8,835 bases of DNA from JBHGBB01 sp041946755 (GCA_041946755.1 JBHGBB010000167.1:1-8835), one strand, 5' to 3'. Positions 1 to 7,326 are shown, counted from the stretch's first letter. Program-made: numbers and translations. Notes: generated by a model from the letters alone, not told the origin.

Positions 1-586
1 GGCATTAAAGAAAGCCAATATCTATGAGCAAACCCTTATCGTATTCAGTTCCGACCACGGAATGTCGGCATTTGAGAATAAACAAGCTGCGATCGAACCG
101 GCAGAAGCTTTAAAACAAGCCGGATTTAAAGTCGCTACGAGTCAAAAAGAAATAAAAGATGATACACAGCTGGTGGTTTTAGCTTCCGGGTCCCGATTCA
201 TCTATCTACGAAAAGACTTATCGCCGAAACAGTTAACCCTGTTTAAAACTACGTTAAATAATATTACCGGAGCTGAACTTTGGGATACTGCAAAGTTGCG
301 GAATGAATATCATGCGGGTCCGCATTCCGGTGATTATGCCATGGTTCCGAAACCGGGATATGCTATGTCAGATGCGAATAATAAAGGTGGATTACATGGT
401 CGGCCATCTGAAAAGAACACCATAATGATTCTCCGTGGCCCGGGAATTAAAAAAGATACGATTATTCCTCATGCGGAAAATGTTGATATTGTTCCGACAA
501 TCGAATATTTCCTGAATGTTTCATCAGCGAAAACGGTTGATGGTAAAGTGATAAAAGAGGCGTTTACAAAAAATATTAGTAACTAG
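1..586 (+). CDS. Type I phosphodiesterase / nucleotide pyrophosphatase-like protein, 5'-truncated
   Basis: This is the C-terminal 194 residues of an alkaline-phosphatase-superfamily hydrolase; the reading frame is open from base 2 to the edge, so the start lies outside the window. Visible residues 14-22 read VFSSDHGMS, the Asp-His metal-ligand motif of the type I phosphodiesterase/NPP family. A second ligand is the His in GLHG (visible residue 132), followed by the typical run NTIMILRGPGI and the family's closing pattern HAENVDIVPTIEYFL. Family members cleave phosphodiester or pyrophosphate bonds with two zinc ions, usually outside the cytoplasm. The nucleophile Thr/Ser region and any signal peptide are upstream and not visible, so substrate and location are inference. 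A sulfatase or phosphoglycerate-mutase-like relative is less likely. ATG at 62 falls inside the DHG motif (DHG-M) and is an internal Met, not the start. Confidence 0.85.
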   Translation, partial: ALKKANIYEQTLIVFSSDHGMSAFENKQAAIEPAEALKQAGFKVATSQKEIKDDTQLVVLASGSRFIYLRKDLSPKQLTLFKTTLNNITGAELWDTAKLRNEYHAGPHSGDYAMVPKPGYAMSDANNKGGLHGRPSEKNTIMILRGPGIKKDTIIPHAENVDIVPTIEYFLNVSSAKTVDGKVIKEAFTKNISN

Positions 587-606
587 GTATTATCGTTATT
601 TCCCAA

Positions 607-647
607 TCATTATTGTTATATCAATAATGAATTGATTGAATTTTTTT
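607..647 (+). terminator. Weak candidate terminator after the phosphodiesterase gene
   Basis: A 9-bp A/T-rich inverted repeat (tcattattg at 607-615 and caataatga at 622-630, loop of 6) lies 20 bp after the stop codon. A run of seven T follows at 641-647, but ten bases separate it from the stem. The stem has few G-C pairs, so termination is uncertain. The rest of the 127-bp gap (587-713) is A/T-rich; I see no convincing promoter apart from a -10-like TAAAAT at 665-670 that lacks a good -35 partner. Confidence 0.3.
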
Positions 648-713
648 ACTATTAAACAATTCGATAAAATACACATTAAAGTGATTTTAATATAAAAAAG
701 GAGTTATATTTCT

Positions 714-2030
714 ATGTATATCGGTACGTTGTATCATGGCAATATTCAAATGGATCGGTTACCGCCGGGGAATGAGCCGTTGATTGTGAAAGGATACGAA
801 ACGACCCTGGATATCTATGAGAATCATCATAAGAATATCCCGGTTAATTTCAATATTACCGGCCCGACGATCGAATATATGCGGGATCATTTCCCTAAAG
901 TTATTGCACGGTTGCGTCGCGGATTTCAGGAAGGGAAATATGAAATCAATGGTACCCTCTATCCGAATGCAATTCCACAATTGATTAGTTATGAAGGGAT
1001 TCGACAGCATATCAAGAAACATGAGGAATTGGTTGAAGAATGTTTCGGTATTAAAACGAAAGGATTCTTCCCACCGGAGTTTGTTTGGGACCCGTCGTTG
1101 GTACCGATTCTAAAAGAGTTTGGATTGGATTGGTTCCTGTTTGAAGAGCGGTTATATCAATGGGGGAAGGCCAAGAAACTGAATTTCGGGGTGCTCGGAA
1201 CGTACGGCAACTTTACTATGGAGATATATCCGGAGGTAGATGCAATCCAGTTACCCTCAATAACCTGGATGGAAAGAACTCATCCGATTGAAGTTATTGG
1301 AGTAGATAGTAATATTATCGGCTTATCGTCACAGCGCGAGTTTTCCCGGATGGGCGTTATTTTCTCCTATCTCTCAGATAAACGAACCCTGGCTGATGTT
1401 GAAGCCGGATTCCGTCAAATCGAAAAGGAAACCGATAAGAACGCGTTTGTTTGGGTATATTGCGGTGATTTTGAATATATGGGATATACCAATCCTTATG
1501 GGTATCCGGCAGCAGGTTTCGCTAATGCTGCGCATCGATTCAGCACCATCTACGATTTATTGGAAAAGAAGTTTGATGTCGAATTTATTACGGTGGATAA
1601 CTATCTGAAAAAAGTTAAGCCATATTTTAAAGTATTTATGAAAAACGGTTCTGGTACCGAAAGGGATTCCGGGCTCCGGATTTGGACTGAGGATCCCGGG
1701 GCTGCTCGATTGAATTATTTATCTGACAGATTACGGGAAAAGCTTTATATTTTAACGATTATTAAACGATTATCCAAACGATTAGGAGTAGATACGGAAA
1801 CCATGCAAGAAGCATTAGGTGCAGAGAAATCCGCTTGGGATGCCTTATTGATTTCCGAAAATGGTGATACTCGCGGTTGGAATCCTACTCCGGAACGGCG
1901 GCTATTCGGGTATGAAAAACTAGCAGAAGCTGACCGGTATGCAGAGAAAGCGATTAATCTATTGCTTCCCCCTGAAGAAAGTGAAGCAAAAACTAAAGGG
2001 AAAAAGATTACCAAGAAGGCGAAGCGATAA
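714..2030 (+). CDS. Glycoside hydrolase family 57-like protein (amylase / glucanotransferase fold)
   Basis: This 438-residue protein has no signal peptide and is probably cytoplasmic. It follows the GH57 N-terminal barrel pattern: IPVNFNITGPTIEYM (42-56), a motif-2-like GKYEINGTLYPNAIPQLI (74-91), a motif-3-like GFFPPEFVW (117-125) and a motif-4-like YCGDFEYMG (249-257). By family comparison E122 is the likely nucleophile and D252 the likely acid/base. GH57 enzymes hydrolyse or transfer alpha-glucan chains (amylase, 4-alpha-glucanotransferase, branching enzyme). The usual HQP motif 1 near the N terminus is not clear: the protein begins MYIGTLYHGN, with H8 the only His there. The C terminus is a Lys-rich tail. 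The ATG follows an aaaaaaggag ribosome site (694-703), and an in-frame TAA at 693-695 excludes an earlier start. The exact substrate cannot be told from sequence. Confidence 0.83.
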   Translation: MYIGTLYHGNIQMDRLPPGNEPLIVKGYETTLDIYENHHKNIPVNFNITGPTIEYMRDHFPKVIARLRRGFQEGKYEINGTLYPNAIPQLISYEGIRQHIKKHEELVEECFGIKTKGFFPPEFVWDPSLVPILKEFGLDWFLFEERLYQWGKAKKLNFGVLGTYGNFTMEIYPEVDAIQLPSITWMERTHPIEVIGVDSNIIGLSSQREFSRMGVIFSYLSDKRTLADVEAGFRQIEKETDKNAFVWVYCGDFEYMGYTNPYGYPAAGFANAAHRFSTIYDLLEKKFDVEFITVDNYLKKVKPYFKVFMKNGSGTERDSGLRIWTEDPGAARLNYLSDRLREKLYILTIIKRLSKRLGVDTETMQEALGAEKSAWDALLISENGDTRGWNPTPERRLFGYEKLAEADRYAEKAINLLLPPEESEAKTKGKKITKKAKR

Positions 2031-2061
2031 CTTATTACATTGGTATCAGTAACGGAGTATA

Positions 2062-2088
2062 ACCCGAATTGGTCCGACCAATTCGGGT
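2062..2088. repeat. Perfect 13-bp inverted repeat with a one-base centre
   Basis: acccgaattggtc (2062-2074) and its exact complement gaccaattcgggt (2076-2088) flank a single C. As RNA it forms a stable hairpin just 32 bp after the GH57 stop codon. No T-run follows, so it is not a standard intrinsic terminator. It could be a protein-binding dyad, an mRNA 3'-end stabiliser or a copy of a dispersed palindrome. Confidence 0.7.
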
Positions 2089-2108
2089 ACCATCCCAGAG
2101 ATAAGGAA

Positions 2109-2126
2109 TAGCTGGAAAACCAGCTA
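2109..2126 (+). repeat. Small hairpin (7-bp stem, AAAA loop) upstream of the EEP gene
   Basis: tagctgg (2109-2115) pairs exactly with ccagcta (2120-2126) around an AAAA tetraloop. It lies 20 bp after the larger dyad and 33 bp before the EEP start codon. A/T-rich sequence follows on its 3' side without a T-run. Together the two hairpins fill most of the 129-bp gap; no clear promoter is visible there. Confidence 0.5.
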
Positions 2127-2159
2127 ACCTTAAAATAATCAATAATATAGGTTGATGCT

Positions 2160-5132
2160 ATGGGTATATATTCAAAAAAGACAAGCTTAATATGGTTAAG
2201 TTGTCTATTTTTGATTGGGTTTGGCTTGAGTTTCGTTTCCTCAGGTATGGCTTCAAACCGGGTATTGAATAATGGTTTTGAATCATTATGGGGTAGTGGA
2301 AATGTCCTTGCCCGCCACTGGACTCGGTCAAATACCAGCTATTGTTATGCAACCAGCAGTGATTCTCATAGCGGTACTGCATCGATCTATATCACAAATA
2401 CGGATATCAGTCAGGTAAATTACTGGACTTCAGAGAAATTAGCGGTTACTCCAAATGCTACATATTCTTGTCAAGTTTGGGCTAAATGGGCAGGTATTTC
2501 TTCCGGAAGTATAAGAGTTCGATTCCGAAGCTATGACGTTAATGGCAGCGGGAACTATGTTGGTGAGTTAACTTTAAGTACTACTGGGAATTCCAGCGGT
2601 GCTTGGGTGCAACTAACCGGGAACTATACCATACCTTCAACCGGTAAATGTTTGGATATATATTTAGCGCTAGAGAATGCCAATAGCAGCGCTTGGATAT
2701 ATTTCGATGATGTTTCAGTCGTAAACCTGACACCGGGAACGCCACCGGATAACCTGATCATCAATTCTGATTTTGAAGGAATCGATGGAACCTACCCTGC
2801 TTTCTGGCGGAGAAATACCGGAACCACTAATGCTGGGTCAACTACCGGAATATATCGTTCAGCAACTACTAGTCTATATATCAAACAAAATAGCGGTGAT
2901 AATTTTACCCGAGAATGGTATATCTCTGAGGAAAGTAGTAATGGATATATTGCCATCGATTCTACCAAGAACTACCGGTTTGGCGGCTGGCTCCAATGGG
3001 ATAAAGTTACAGTAGAGAATATCGGGTTCCGGGTAGAATGGATGGATTATAGCGATAATACGATTAATATCTCTGCTATTGCAACTAATGGAGTTAGTAC
3101 CAGCCAATGGATGAATCTGGATAGTGGCGTAATTTCACCGCCAAGTGGAGCGGTTGCTGCCCGGGTACGTTTATTCAATACTGATACTGTTTCAGTAAAT
3201 GCCACCGTCTGGTTTGATGATGTCTATTTTGAAGAAACCAACCAGCCCCAGAGTTCGTTTTCGACAAGAGTCTTAACTTATAATATCGAAGGGAGCTCCC
3301 AATCTAATACTTATTGTTTACAAACTATAGCAAATATTATTGCTGCCGAGAATCCTGATATCGTAAGTTTAAATGAGGTATATCGATATACCTTAGGCAA
3401 TAAACAAGACCAGATTATTGTCGGATATCTGGGGTCACAATGGACAACGGTATTCAGTACCAACGATTCCGGAATCGGGTATACTTTTGGTAACGCTATT
3501 CTCAGCCGATATCCGATAGTTGCATCAGTAAATCATTTAATTCAGCCGCAACTCGGTTTCGAACAGCGGGGTTGTCTGGAAGCGCATATCAATGTTAATG
3601 GAACAATGGTTACCGCTTTTTCTACGCATTGGGCGAGTGATACCGAGGTAGAACGGCAGTTAAGTGCCGATTCCTGTTTGGTTTGGCTGAGTCAGGTACC
3701 AGAACCCAAACTACTTATGGGCGATTTTAATGCCCGGAGTTATAGTAATCCATTGCGGAGAATGCAAACACAGTATATCGATAGCATTGGAGTAAGTGCT
3801 TTCGGTCAAATTAACACCGTGAGTAATCCCAATCCGACAGTTCGAATCGACCATATTCTGCTTCCGGAAAATACCACGATTAAAGAAGCACATGTGGTAA
3901 ATTATGGCGATGCGACTGTAGCTTCAGACCATCGGCCAATTACTACGCTATTCATCGGTGGAGGATATCTAAAACCGGAGATTCCAACACCAAATAGAAT
4001 TTATAATTCCGGTTTTGAATATGTTAATCTTGATACTATCTTGCAATGGTTCCCTACTAATACGGTATTGTGCAGAGTTACTACCGATTCATATACCGGT
4101 ACTTATTCGGTATTATGCAAAAGTACGGCGGATATGCAATCCAATAAATGGCAAAGTAATTTTATTAGTGTTACCCCAGGGAAAACCTATACCTGCTCTG
4201 TTTGGGCAAAATGGGCAGGTATAACGGTTGGCAATATGCAGGTAGATTTTAAATGTTATACAGATAACAGTTCAGCCTATTATAGCGATAATGCTATCGG
4301 AAGCATTACTATCCAGACCACTGGGAGTTCCGGAGGGTGGATACAATTAACCGGGACTTACTTGGTTCCAACAACCGGTTCAGCCATGCGAGTGATTTTA
4401 TCTTTAAATAGCGCTACTCCGGGAGCTATAGGTATTTATGATGATGTTTCGGTTATAAGCCAACAGGATATCCCGGAAAACCTGATTATCAATAATGGAT
4501 TCGAAGGAAAAGACGATGGGAATCTCGGCTATGGCGGATATTGGCGGCGAAGTACCGGTAGCGGTAATGGGCGGCAGGATTATACTTATTATGTTTCACC
4601 GACAACCAGTTATTGGATAATGAATCCTCCGGGAACGAATTTATATCGGCGTGCATATCAGGCATATGCTGAGGTTACCAGTGTTGGCAGTCCGATTATT
4701 ATTCCGATTACTATCGATACGACCAAGAATTATCGGTTCGGTGCGAAACTACGTACCTATTGCGCTGCTAGTAGCGGGGGATATGCGCAAGCCGGTATCC
4801 AGCTCTATTGGTATGATCAAACGAATCGACAGATTAGTATTACCACCACATATCTTAGTATCAGTAACAATTCGGCATTATCCGCTTGGGTAGATTTAAC
4901 CGGAACGATTGGAAAACAGAATATACCATCCGGATCGGCATATACCCATTTCAATATCTATTTATATTCAACCTTATCATTTGCAACTGCCTGGTTTGAT
5001 GAGGTCTATTTTATGGAAGATGATTATACCCCGGTAGAATTATCTCGGTTTGAACTGAATATCAGTGAAGTGAACCAAGAAAACTTTGTCGATGAAAATG
5101 ATAATAACCGAATGAATTTATCAAATGGATAA
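2160..5132 (+). CDS. Secreted EEP-family metal-dependent phosphoesterase/nuclease with four CBM-like modules
   Basis: This 990-residue exported protein has an N-terminal signal peptide (hydrophobic core about 9-27, likely cleavage after A31). Modules in order: A (about 32-188), B (197-360), an endonuclease/exonuclease/phosphatase domain (about 367-598), A' (612-766), B' (773-955) and a 35-residue tail. The catalytic set looks complete: N375 (TYNIE), E406 (SLNEV), H490 (STHW), D522 and N524 (GDFN), D564 (RIDHIL), D590-H591 (SDH). The fold covers DNases, sphingomyelinases and inositol-phosphate phosphatases, so the bond cleaved is probably a phosphoester but the substrate is unknown. The flanking modules resemble the carbohydrate-binding beta-sandwiches of the CBM4/9 type (N.GFE start, DDVSV or FDEVYF end). 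A and A', and B and B', are homologous. The start ATG has only a weak ribosome site (aggttg, 2149-2154). The tail begins TPVELSRF and then turns Asn/Glu/Asp-rich. Confidence 0.85.
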   Translation: MGIYSKKTSLIWLSCLFLIGFGLSFVSSGMASNRVLNNGFESLWGSGNVLARHWTRSNTSYCYATSSDSHSGTASIYITNTDISQVNYWTSEKLAVTPNATYSCQVWAKWAGISSGSIRVRFRSYDVNGSGNYVGELTLSTTGNSSGAWVQLTGNYTIPSTGKCLDIYLALENANSSAWIYFDDVSVVNLTPGTPPDNLIINSDFEGIDGTYPAFWRRNTGTTNAGSTTGIYRSATTSLYIKQNSGDNFTREWYISEESSNGYIAIDSTKNYRFGGWLQWDKVTVENIGFRVEWMDYSDNTINISAIATNGVSTSQWMNLDSGVISPPSGAVAARVRLFNTDTVSVNATVWFDDVYFEETNQPQSSFSTRVLTYNIEGSSQSNTYCLQTIANIIAAENPDIVSLNEVYRYTLGNKQDQIIVGYLGSQWTTVFSTNDSGIGYTFGNAILSRYPIVASVNHLIQPQLGFEQRGCLEAHINVNGTMVTAFSTHWASDTEVERQLSADSCLVWLSQVPEPKLLMGDFNARSYSNPLRRMQTQYIDSIGVSAFGQINTVSNPNPTVRIDHILLPENTTIKEAHVVNYGDATVASDHRPITTLFIGGGYLKPEIPTPNRIYNSGFEYVNLDTILQWFPTNTVLCRVTTDSYTGTYSVLCKSTADMQSNKWQSNFISVTPGKTYTCSVWAKWAGITVGNMQVDFKCYTDNSSAYYSDNAIGSITIQTTGSSGGWIQLTGTYLVPTTGSAMRVILSLNSATPGAIGIYDDVSVISQQDIPENLIINNGFEGKDDGNLGYGGYWRRSTGSGNGRQDYTYYVSPTTSYWIMNPPGTNLYRRAYQAYAEVTSVGSPIIIPITIDTTKNYRFGAKLRTYCAASSGGYAQAGIQLYWYDQTNRQISITTTYLSISNNSALSAWVDLTGTIGKQNIPSGSAYTHFNIYLYSTLSFATAWFDEVYFMEDDYTPVELSRFELNISEVNQENFVDENDNNRMNLSNG
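2253..3239 (+). repeat. N-terminal A-B module pair of the EEP protein (first copy)
   Basis: These bases encode residues 32-360, the first copy of a two-module unit that recurs at 3993-5024. Shared landmarks in module A are VTP..TY.C.VWAKWAGI, TTG.S.G.W.QLTG.Y..P.TG and DDVSV. In module B they are NLIIN..FEG, WRR.TG, TKNYRFG and WFD.VYF. The DNA stays recognisable at the best-conserved spot: 2475-2497 and 4200-4222 differ at one base in 23. Confidence 0.85.
3993..5024 (+). repeat. C-terminal A'-B' module pair of the EEP protein (second copy)
   Basis: These bases encode residues 612-955, homologous in order and landmarks to residues 32-360. The A' copy keeps SVWAKWAGI and DDVSV. The B' copy keeps ENLIIN, YWRRSTG, TTKNYRFG and WFDEVYF, but is about 20 residues longer, mainly in an insertion around residues 825-850. 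The copies have diverged widely, so the duplication is old and selection has kept all four modules readable. Confidence 0.85.
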
Positions 5133-5149
5133 ATTCCTATTTTTATGTG

Positions 5150-5159
5150 AAGGAGGTGA
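5150..5159 (+). promoter_or_regulatory. Strong Shine-Dalgarno sequence fixing the pilin start
   Basis: aaggaggtga is a complete anti-16S match with ten bases to ATG at 5170. It places the pilin start there and not at the in-frame ATG at 5125, which overlaps the end of the EEP gene and would add 15 residues before a perfect short prepilin leader. Confidence 0.9.
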
Positions 5160-5169
5160 AATAAAGTAT

Positions 5170-5859
5170 ATGAAAACTGAAAAAGGATTTACATTAATTG
5201 AATTGCTTATCGTCGTTGCGATTATTGCTATTTTAGCCGCAATTGCGATTCCGAACTTTTTGGCGGCGCAAGTTCGGTCCAAGGTATCTCGTGGAAAAGC
5301 GGAAATGCAGACTTTAGCTACCGCGATAGAATCGTATTATGTTGATAATAATGATTATCCGTTGATGGAACTCATTTATCCTGAGGGGGGATATATCGAC
5401 GTATGGCATGTTAATCCCACGGTTGGTCCATCATCGTCATTAAATCCGGAACAATTTATGTCACAGCGACTTAATATAACGACGCCTATCGCCTATATTA
5501 CCAAAGAGCCGGAAGATCCATTTTATACGATTCCTACATATGTCACAACGAATGCTTCAGCAAAACGATATTGTTATAGCAGTGCGAAAGCTTATTGGTT
5601 GAATACTGGAGGACATCCAGCAACACCTCCGGATTGGCATCGACCGATTTTCGGTGAATGGCGGATTTGGGGGAGTGGCCCTGACCGGGATAGAAGAGAT
5701 ATTATGATAACCGGCGTTCCATTAGATAATGCGATGACCTATGATCCGACGAATGGGACTATGAGTAACGGAGATATTCTCCGTTGCCCGCGATCTACAG
5801 ACGGAGCGCGACCATTTTCCGAATTCGAATCAGCCTACGAAAATTGGAGTGTCCGTTAA
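5170..5859 (+). CDS. Type IV pilin / GspG-like prepilin
   Basis: This 229-residue protein has a class III leader MKTEKG cleaved before F7 by prepilin peptidase, Glu at +5 (E11) and a hydrophobic helix (LLIVVAIIAILAAIAIPNFL, about 12-31) continuing into the amphipathic stretch SKVSRGKAEMQTLATAIESYY. Such proteins assemble at the inner membrane into type IV pili or type II secretion pseudopili. The globular part carries TTPIAYITKEPEDPF (104-118), GSGPDRDRRD (168-177) and YDPTNGTMSNGDI (191-203), patterns I associate with a family of GspG-like proteins common in candidate phyla. At 229 residues it is longer than classical GspG (about 140-150), so it may be a lineage-specific surface pilin. It follows the EEP gene by 37 bp and ends 24 bp before a strong terminator, so the two are probably co-transcribed. 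No assembly ATPase, platform protein or prepilin peptidase gene is in the window. Confidence 0.9.
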   Translation: MKTEKGFTLIELLIVVAIIAILAAIAIPNFLAAQVRSKVSRGKAEMQTLATAIESYYVDNNDYPLMELIYPEGGYIDVWHVNPTVGPSSSLNPEQFMSQRLNITTPIAYITKEPEDPFYTIPTYVTTNASAKRYCYSSAKAYWLNTGGHPATPPDWHRPIFGEWRIWGSGPDRDRRDIMITGVPLDNAMTYDPTNGTMSNGDILRCPRSTDGARPFSEFESAYENWSVR

Positions 5860-5883
5860 TCTTGTTAATAATGTATTTCAAAC

Positions 5884-5918
5884 GGCGGATGATAAAGTCA
5901 TCCGCCATTTTTTCTTTT
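5884..5918 (+). terminator. Intrinsic terminator of the EEP-pilin unit
   Basis: A perfect 9-bp G/C-rich stem (ggcggatga at 5884-5892, tcatccgcc at 5898-5906) with loop TAAAG is followed at once by attttttctttt. It lies 24 bp after the pilin stop codon and is the clearest intrinsic terminator in the window. Confidence 0.93.
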
Positions 5919-5945
5919 GTAAATATTCTTATGGTTTGATATAGT
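5917..5945 (+). promoter_or_regulatory. Candidate sigma-70-type promoter for the solute-binding protein gene
   Basis: TTGTAA (5917-5922; 4 of 6 matches to TTGACA) lies 17 bp before TATAGT (5940-5945; 5 of 6 matches to TATAAT). A TGa extension (5937-5939) sits just before the -10 box. The site falls between the pilin terminator and the next gene, where a promoter is expected, leaving a leader of about 50 nt. The match was found by eye only. Confidence 0.45.
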
Positions 5946-5985
5946 AACTGGTATTAAATTCAGTAAATCTACCATTGGTTATTAG

Positions 5986-5991
5986 TAAAGG
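5986..5991 (+). promoter_or_regulatory. Ribosome site deciding the lipoprotein start
   Basis: taaagg lies seven bases before ATG at 5999. An in-frame TTG at 5975 would add eight residues (VISKGYP region) ahead of a normal lipoprotein signal peptide and has no better ribosome site, so 5999 is preferred. Confidence 0.65.
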
Positions 5992-5998
5992 TTATCCT

Positions 5999-7315
5999 AT
6001 GAAAAAAAGCGGCTTTTTAATTTTAGCTATTCTGGGAATAATAGGATTATTAGGATTATATGGTTGTACTCAAAAAGGACCTTCGACCGGAGAGAAAGGC
6101 CAAACGATTTTAACTATTACCACTTGGGATAATAGTTCTACGCAGATATATCGGGTGCCGTTTGTTAAAGAATTTGAACGGTTACACCCGAATATCAAGA
6201 TAAAGTTTCTAGATATTCCCGCAGTCCAATATTATGCGAAGCTACAAACTATGATTGCCGGTGGAACTCCACCTGATGCCGCATATCTCGCCTATGACCA
6301 AATCCCGATTTTCGCTACCAAAAAAGCGATCCAGCCGCTAGAACCGTATCTAGCCAAATCGAAAGAATTCGATTTTTCCGGGTATTATCCCCGGGTAGTA
6401 GATATGCTCAAATACCAGAATAATATCTATGCGGTTTCCCGGGATTTTACGGTTTTTGCGCTCTATTATAATAAAGATATGTTTGATAAAGCCGGATTGA
6501 GTTATCCGGATGAGACTTGGGATTGGAATAAATTCTTGGATGCAGCGAAAAAGTTAACCAAGGATACCAATGGCGACGGCAAAATCGATCAATATGGCTT
6601 TTCACCAGAACCATGGCTGGATTCGTTTATCTATTGGATGTGGGAGAATGGTGGTGAAATAATTAGTGAAGATTTGAAGACCAGTATTATCGATAAACCG
6701 GAAGCGGTAGAAGCGCTTCAGTTTGTTACCGATATGCGAACGAAATATAAAGTCGCCCCATCGGTAATTGTAACTCAGCAACCGGGACAAGGGAGTATCG
6801 AATTGATGACTTCCGGTAAGCTGGGGATGTATGTTAATGGCAGTTGGATGATTAGCGAACTTCGGAAAAAATCGAAGTTTAGATGGGATGTTGCTCCGGT
6901 ACCGAAAGGACCAAAAGGCAGGGCAACGGTATTGTTTACCGTCGGCATGGTTATGCCAACCGGATCGAAGCATCAGGAAGAAGCCTGGGAATTCCTAAAA
7001 TATCTTGGTGGTACTGCAGGTCAGGCTTTTTTTGGGAATACCAAGGTTGCTAGTGGTATTCCCGCAATAAAAACCATTGCAGAATCAACGGTTTTCAAAG
7101 ACCCGACATTACCACCGGAACATATCGATGTATTGCTGCAAGCGGCATCGGATTATGCCCGGCCTTTAAGGTTGGTCCCGCAAATGAGTGAAATATATGA
7201 GATATTAACTCCGGCTACCGACCGATTATGGGTAGGTAAAATAACCGCAAAACAGATGGCTACCGAGGTAAAACCCCAACTCGATAAGATTCTTGCTAAA
7301 CCAGTTACCGAATAA
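5999..7315 (+). CDS. Extracellular solute-binding protein family 1 (sugar ABC transporter lipoprotein)
   Basis: This 438-residue lipoprotein starts MKKSGFLILA and has the lipobox LYGC, so C23 should be lipidated and anchor it outside the cytoplasmic membrane. The mature part follows the MalE/UgpB-type pattern: ILTITTWDN, VKEFERLHPNIKIKF, QTMIAGGTPPDAAYL, PLEPYL, YYNKDMFDKAGLSYPDETWDWNKFLDAAKKL, then DTNGDGKIDQYGF and, near the end, GKLGMYVNGSWM and EEAWEFLKYL. Proteins of this family capture oligosaccharides or polyol phosphates and hand them to a two-permease ABC importer. No permease or ATPase gene adjoins it: a pilin gene with a terminator lies before it and a site-2 protease after it. It is therefore an orphan here and must use a transporter encoded elsewhere. 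The ligand cannot be assigned. Its length is normal for the family. Confidence 0.92.
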   Translation: MKKSGFLILAILGIIGLLGLYGCTQKGPSTGEKGQTILTITTWDNSSTQIYRVPFVKEFERLHPNIKIKFLDIPAVQYYAKLQTMIAGGTPPDAAYLAYDQIPIFATKKAIQPLEPYLAKSKEFDFSGYYPRVVDMLKYQNNIYAVSRDFTVFALYYNKDMFDKAGLSYPDETWDWNKFLDAAKKLTKDTNGDGKIDQYGFSPEPWLDSFIYWMWENGGEIISEDLKTSIIDKPEAVEALQFVTDMRTKYKVAPSVIVTQQPGQGSIELMTSGKLGMYVNGSWMISELRKKSKFRWDVAPVPKGPKGRATVLFTVGMVMPTGSKHQEEAWEFLKYLGGTAGQAFFGNTKVASGIPAIKTIAESTVFKDPTLPPEHIDVLLQAASDYARPLRLVPQMSEIYEILTPATDRLWVGKITAKQMATEVKPQLDKILAKPVTE

Positions 7316-7326
7316 ATACAACTTGA

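Noticed and set aside
759..1022. Minus-strand open frame inside the GH57 gene
   Set aside because: Antisense shadow of a well-supported gene; no recognisable domain or ribosome site.
2253..5024. Module duplication as a possible assembly artefact
   Set aside because: The two copies are strongly diverged in both DNA and protein apart from short landmarks, so they are not a duplicated read or contig error.
2158..5132. Small open frames in other frames within the EEP gene (for example 2773-3015, 3711-3893, 4015-4224, 4651-4893)
   Set aside because: All lie within one continuous, fully interpretable 990-codon gene and have no family features.
5125..5169. Upstream in-frame ATG extending the pilin by 15 residues
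   Set aside because: It overlaps the EEP gene end, has no ribosome site, and would spoil a perfect six-residue prepilin leader; the strong aaggaggtga site points to ATG at 5170.
5975..5998. TTG start for the solute-binding protein
   Set aside because: The ATG at 5999 has a better spaced ribosome site and begins a textbook lipoprotein signal peptide.
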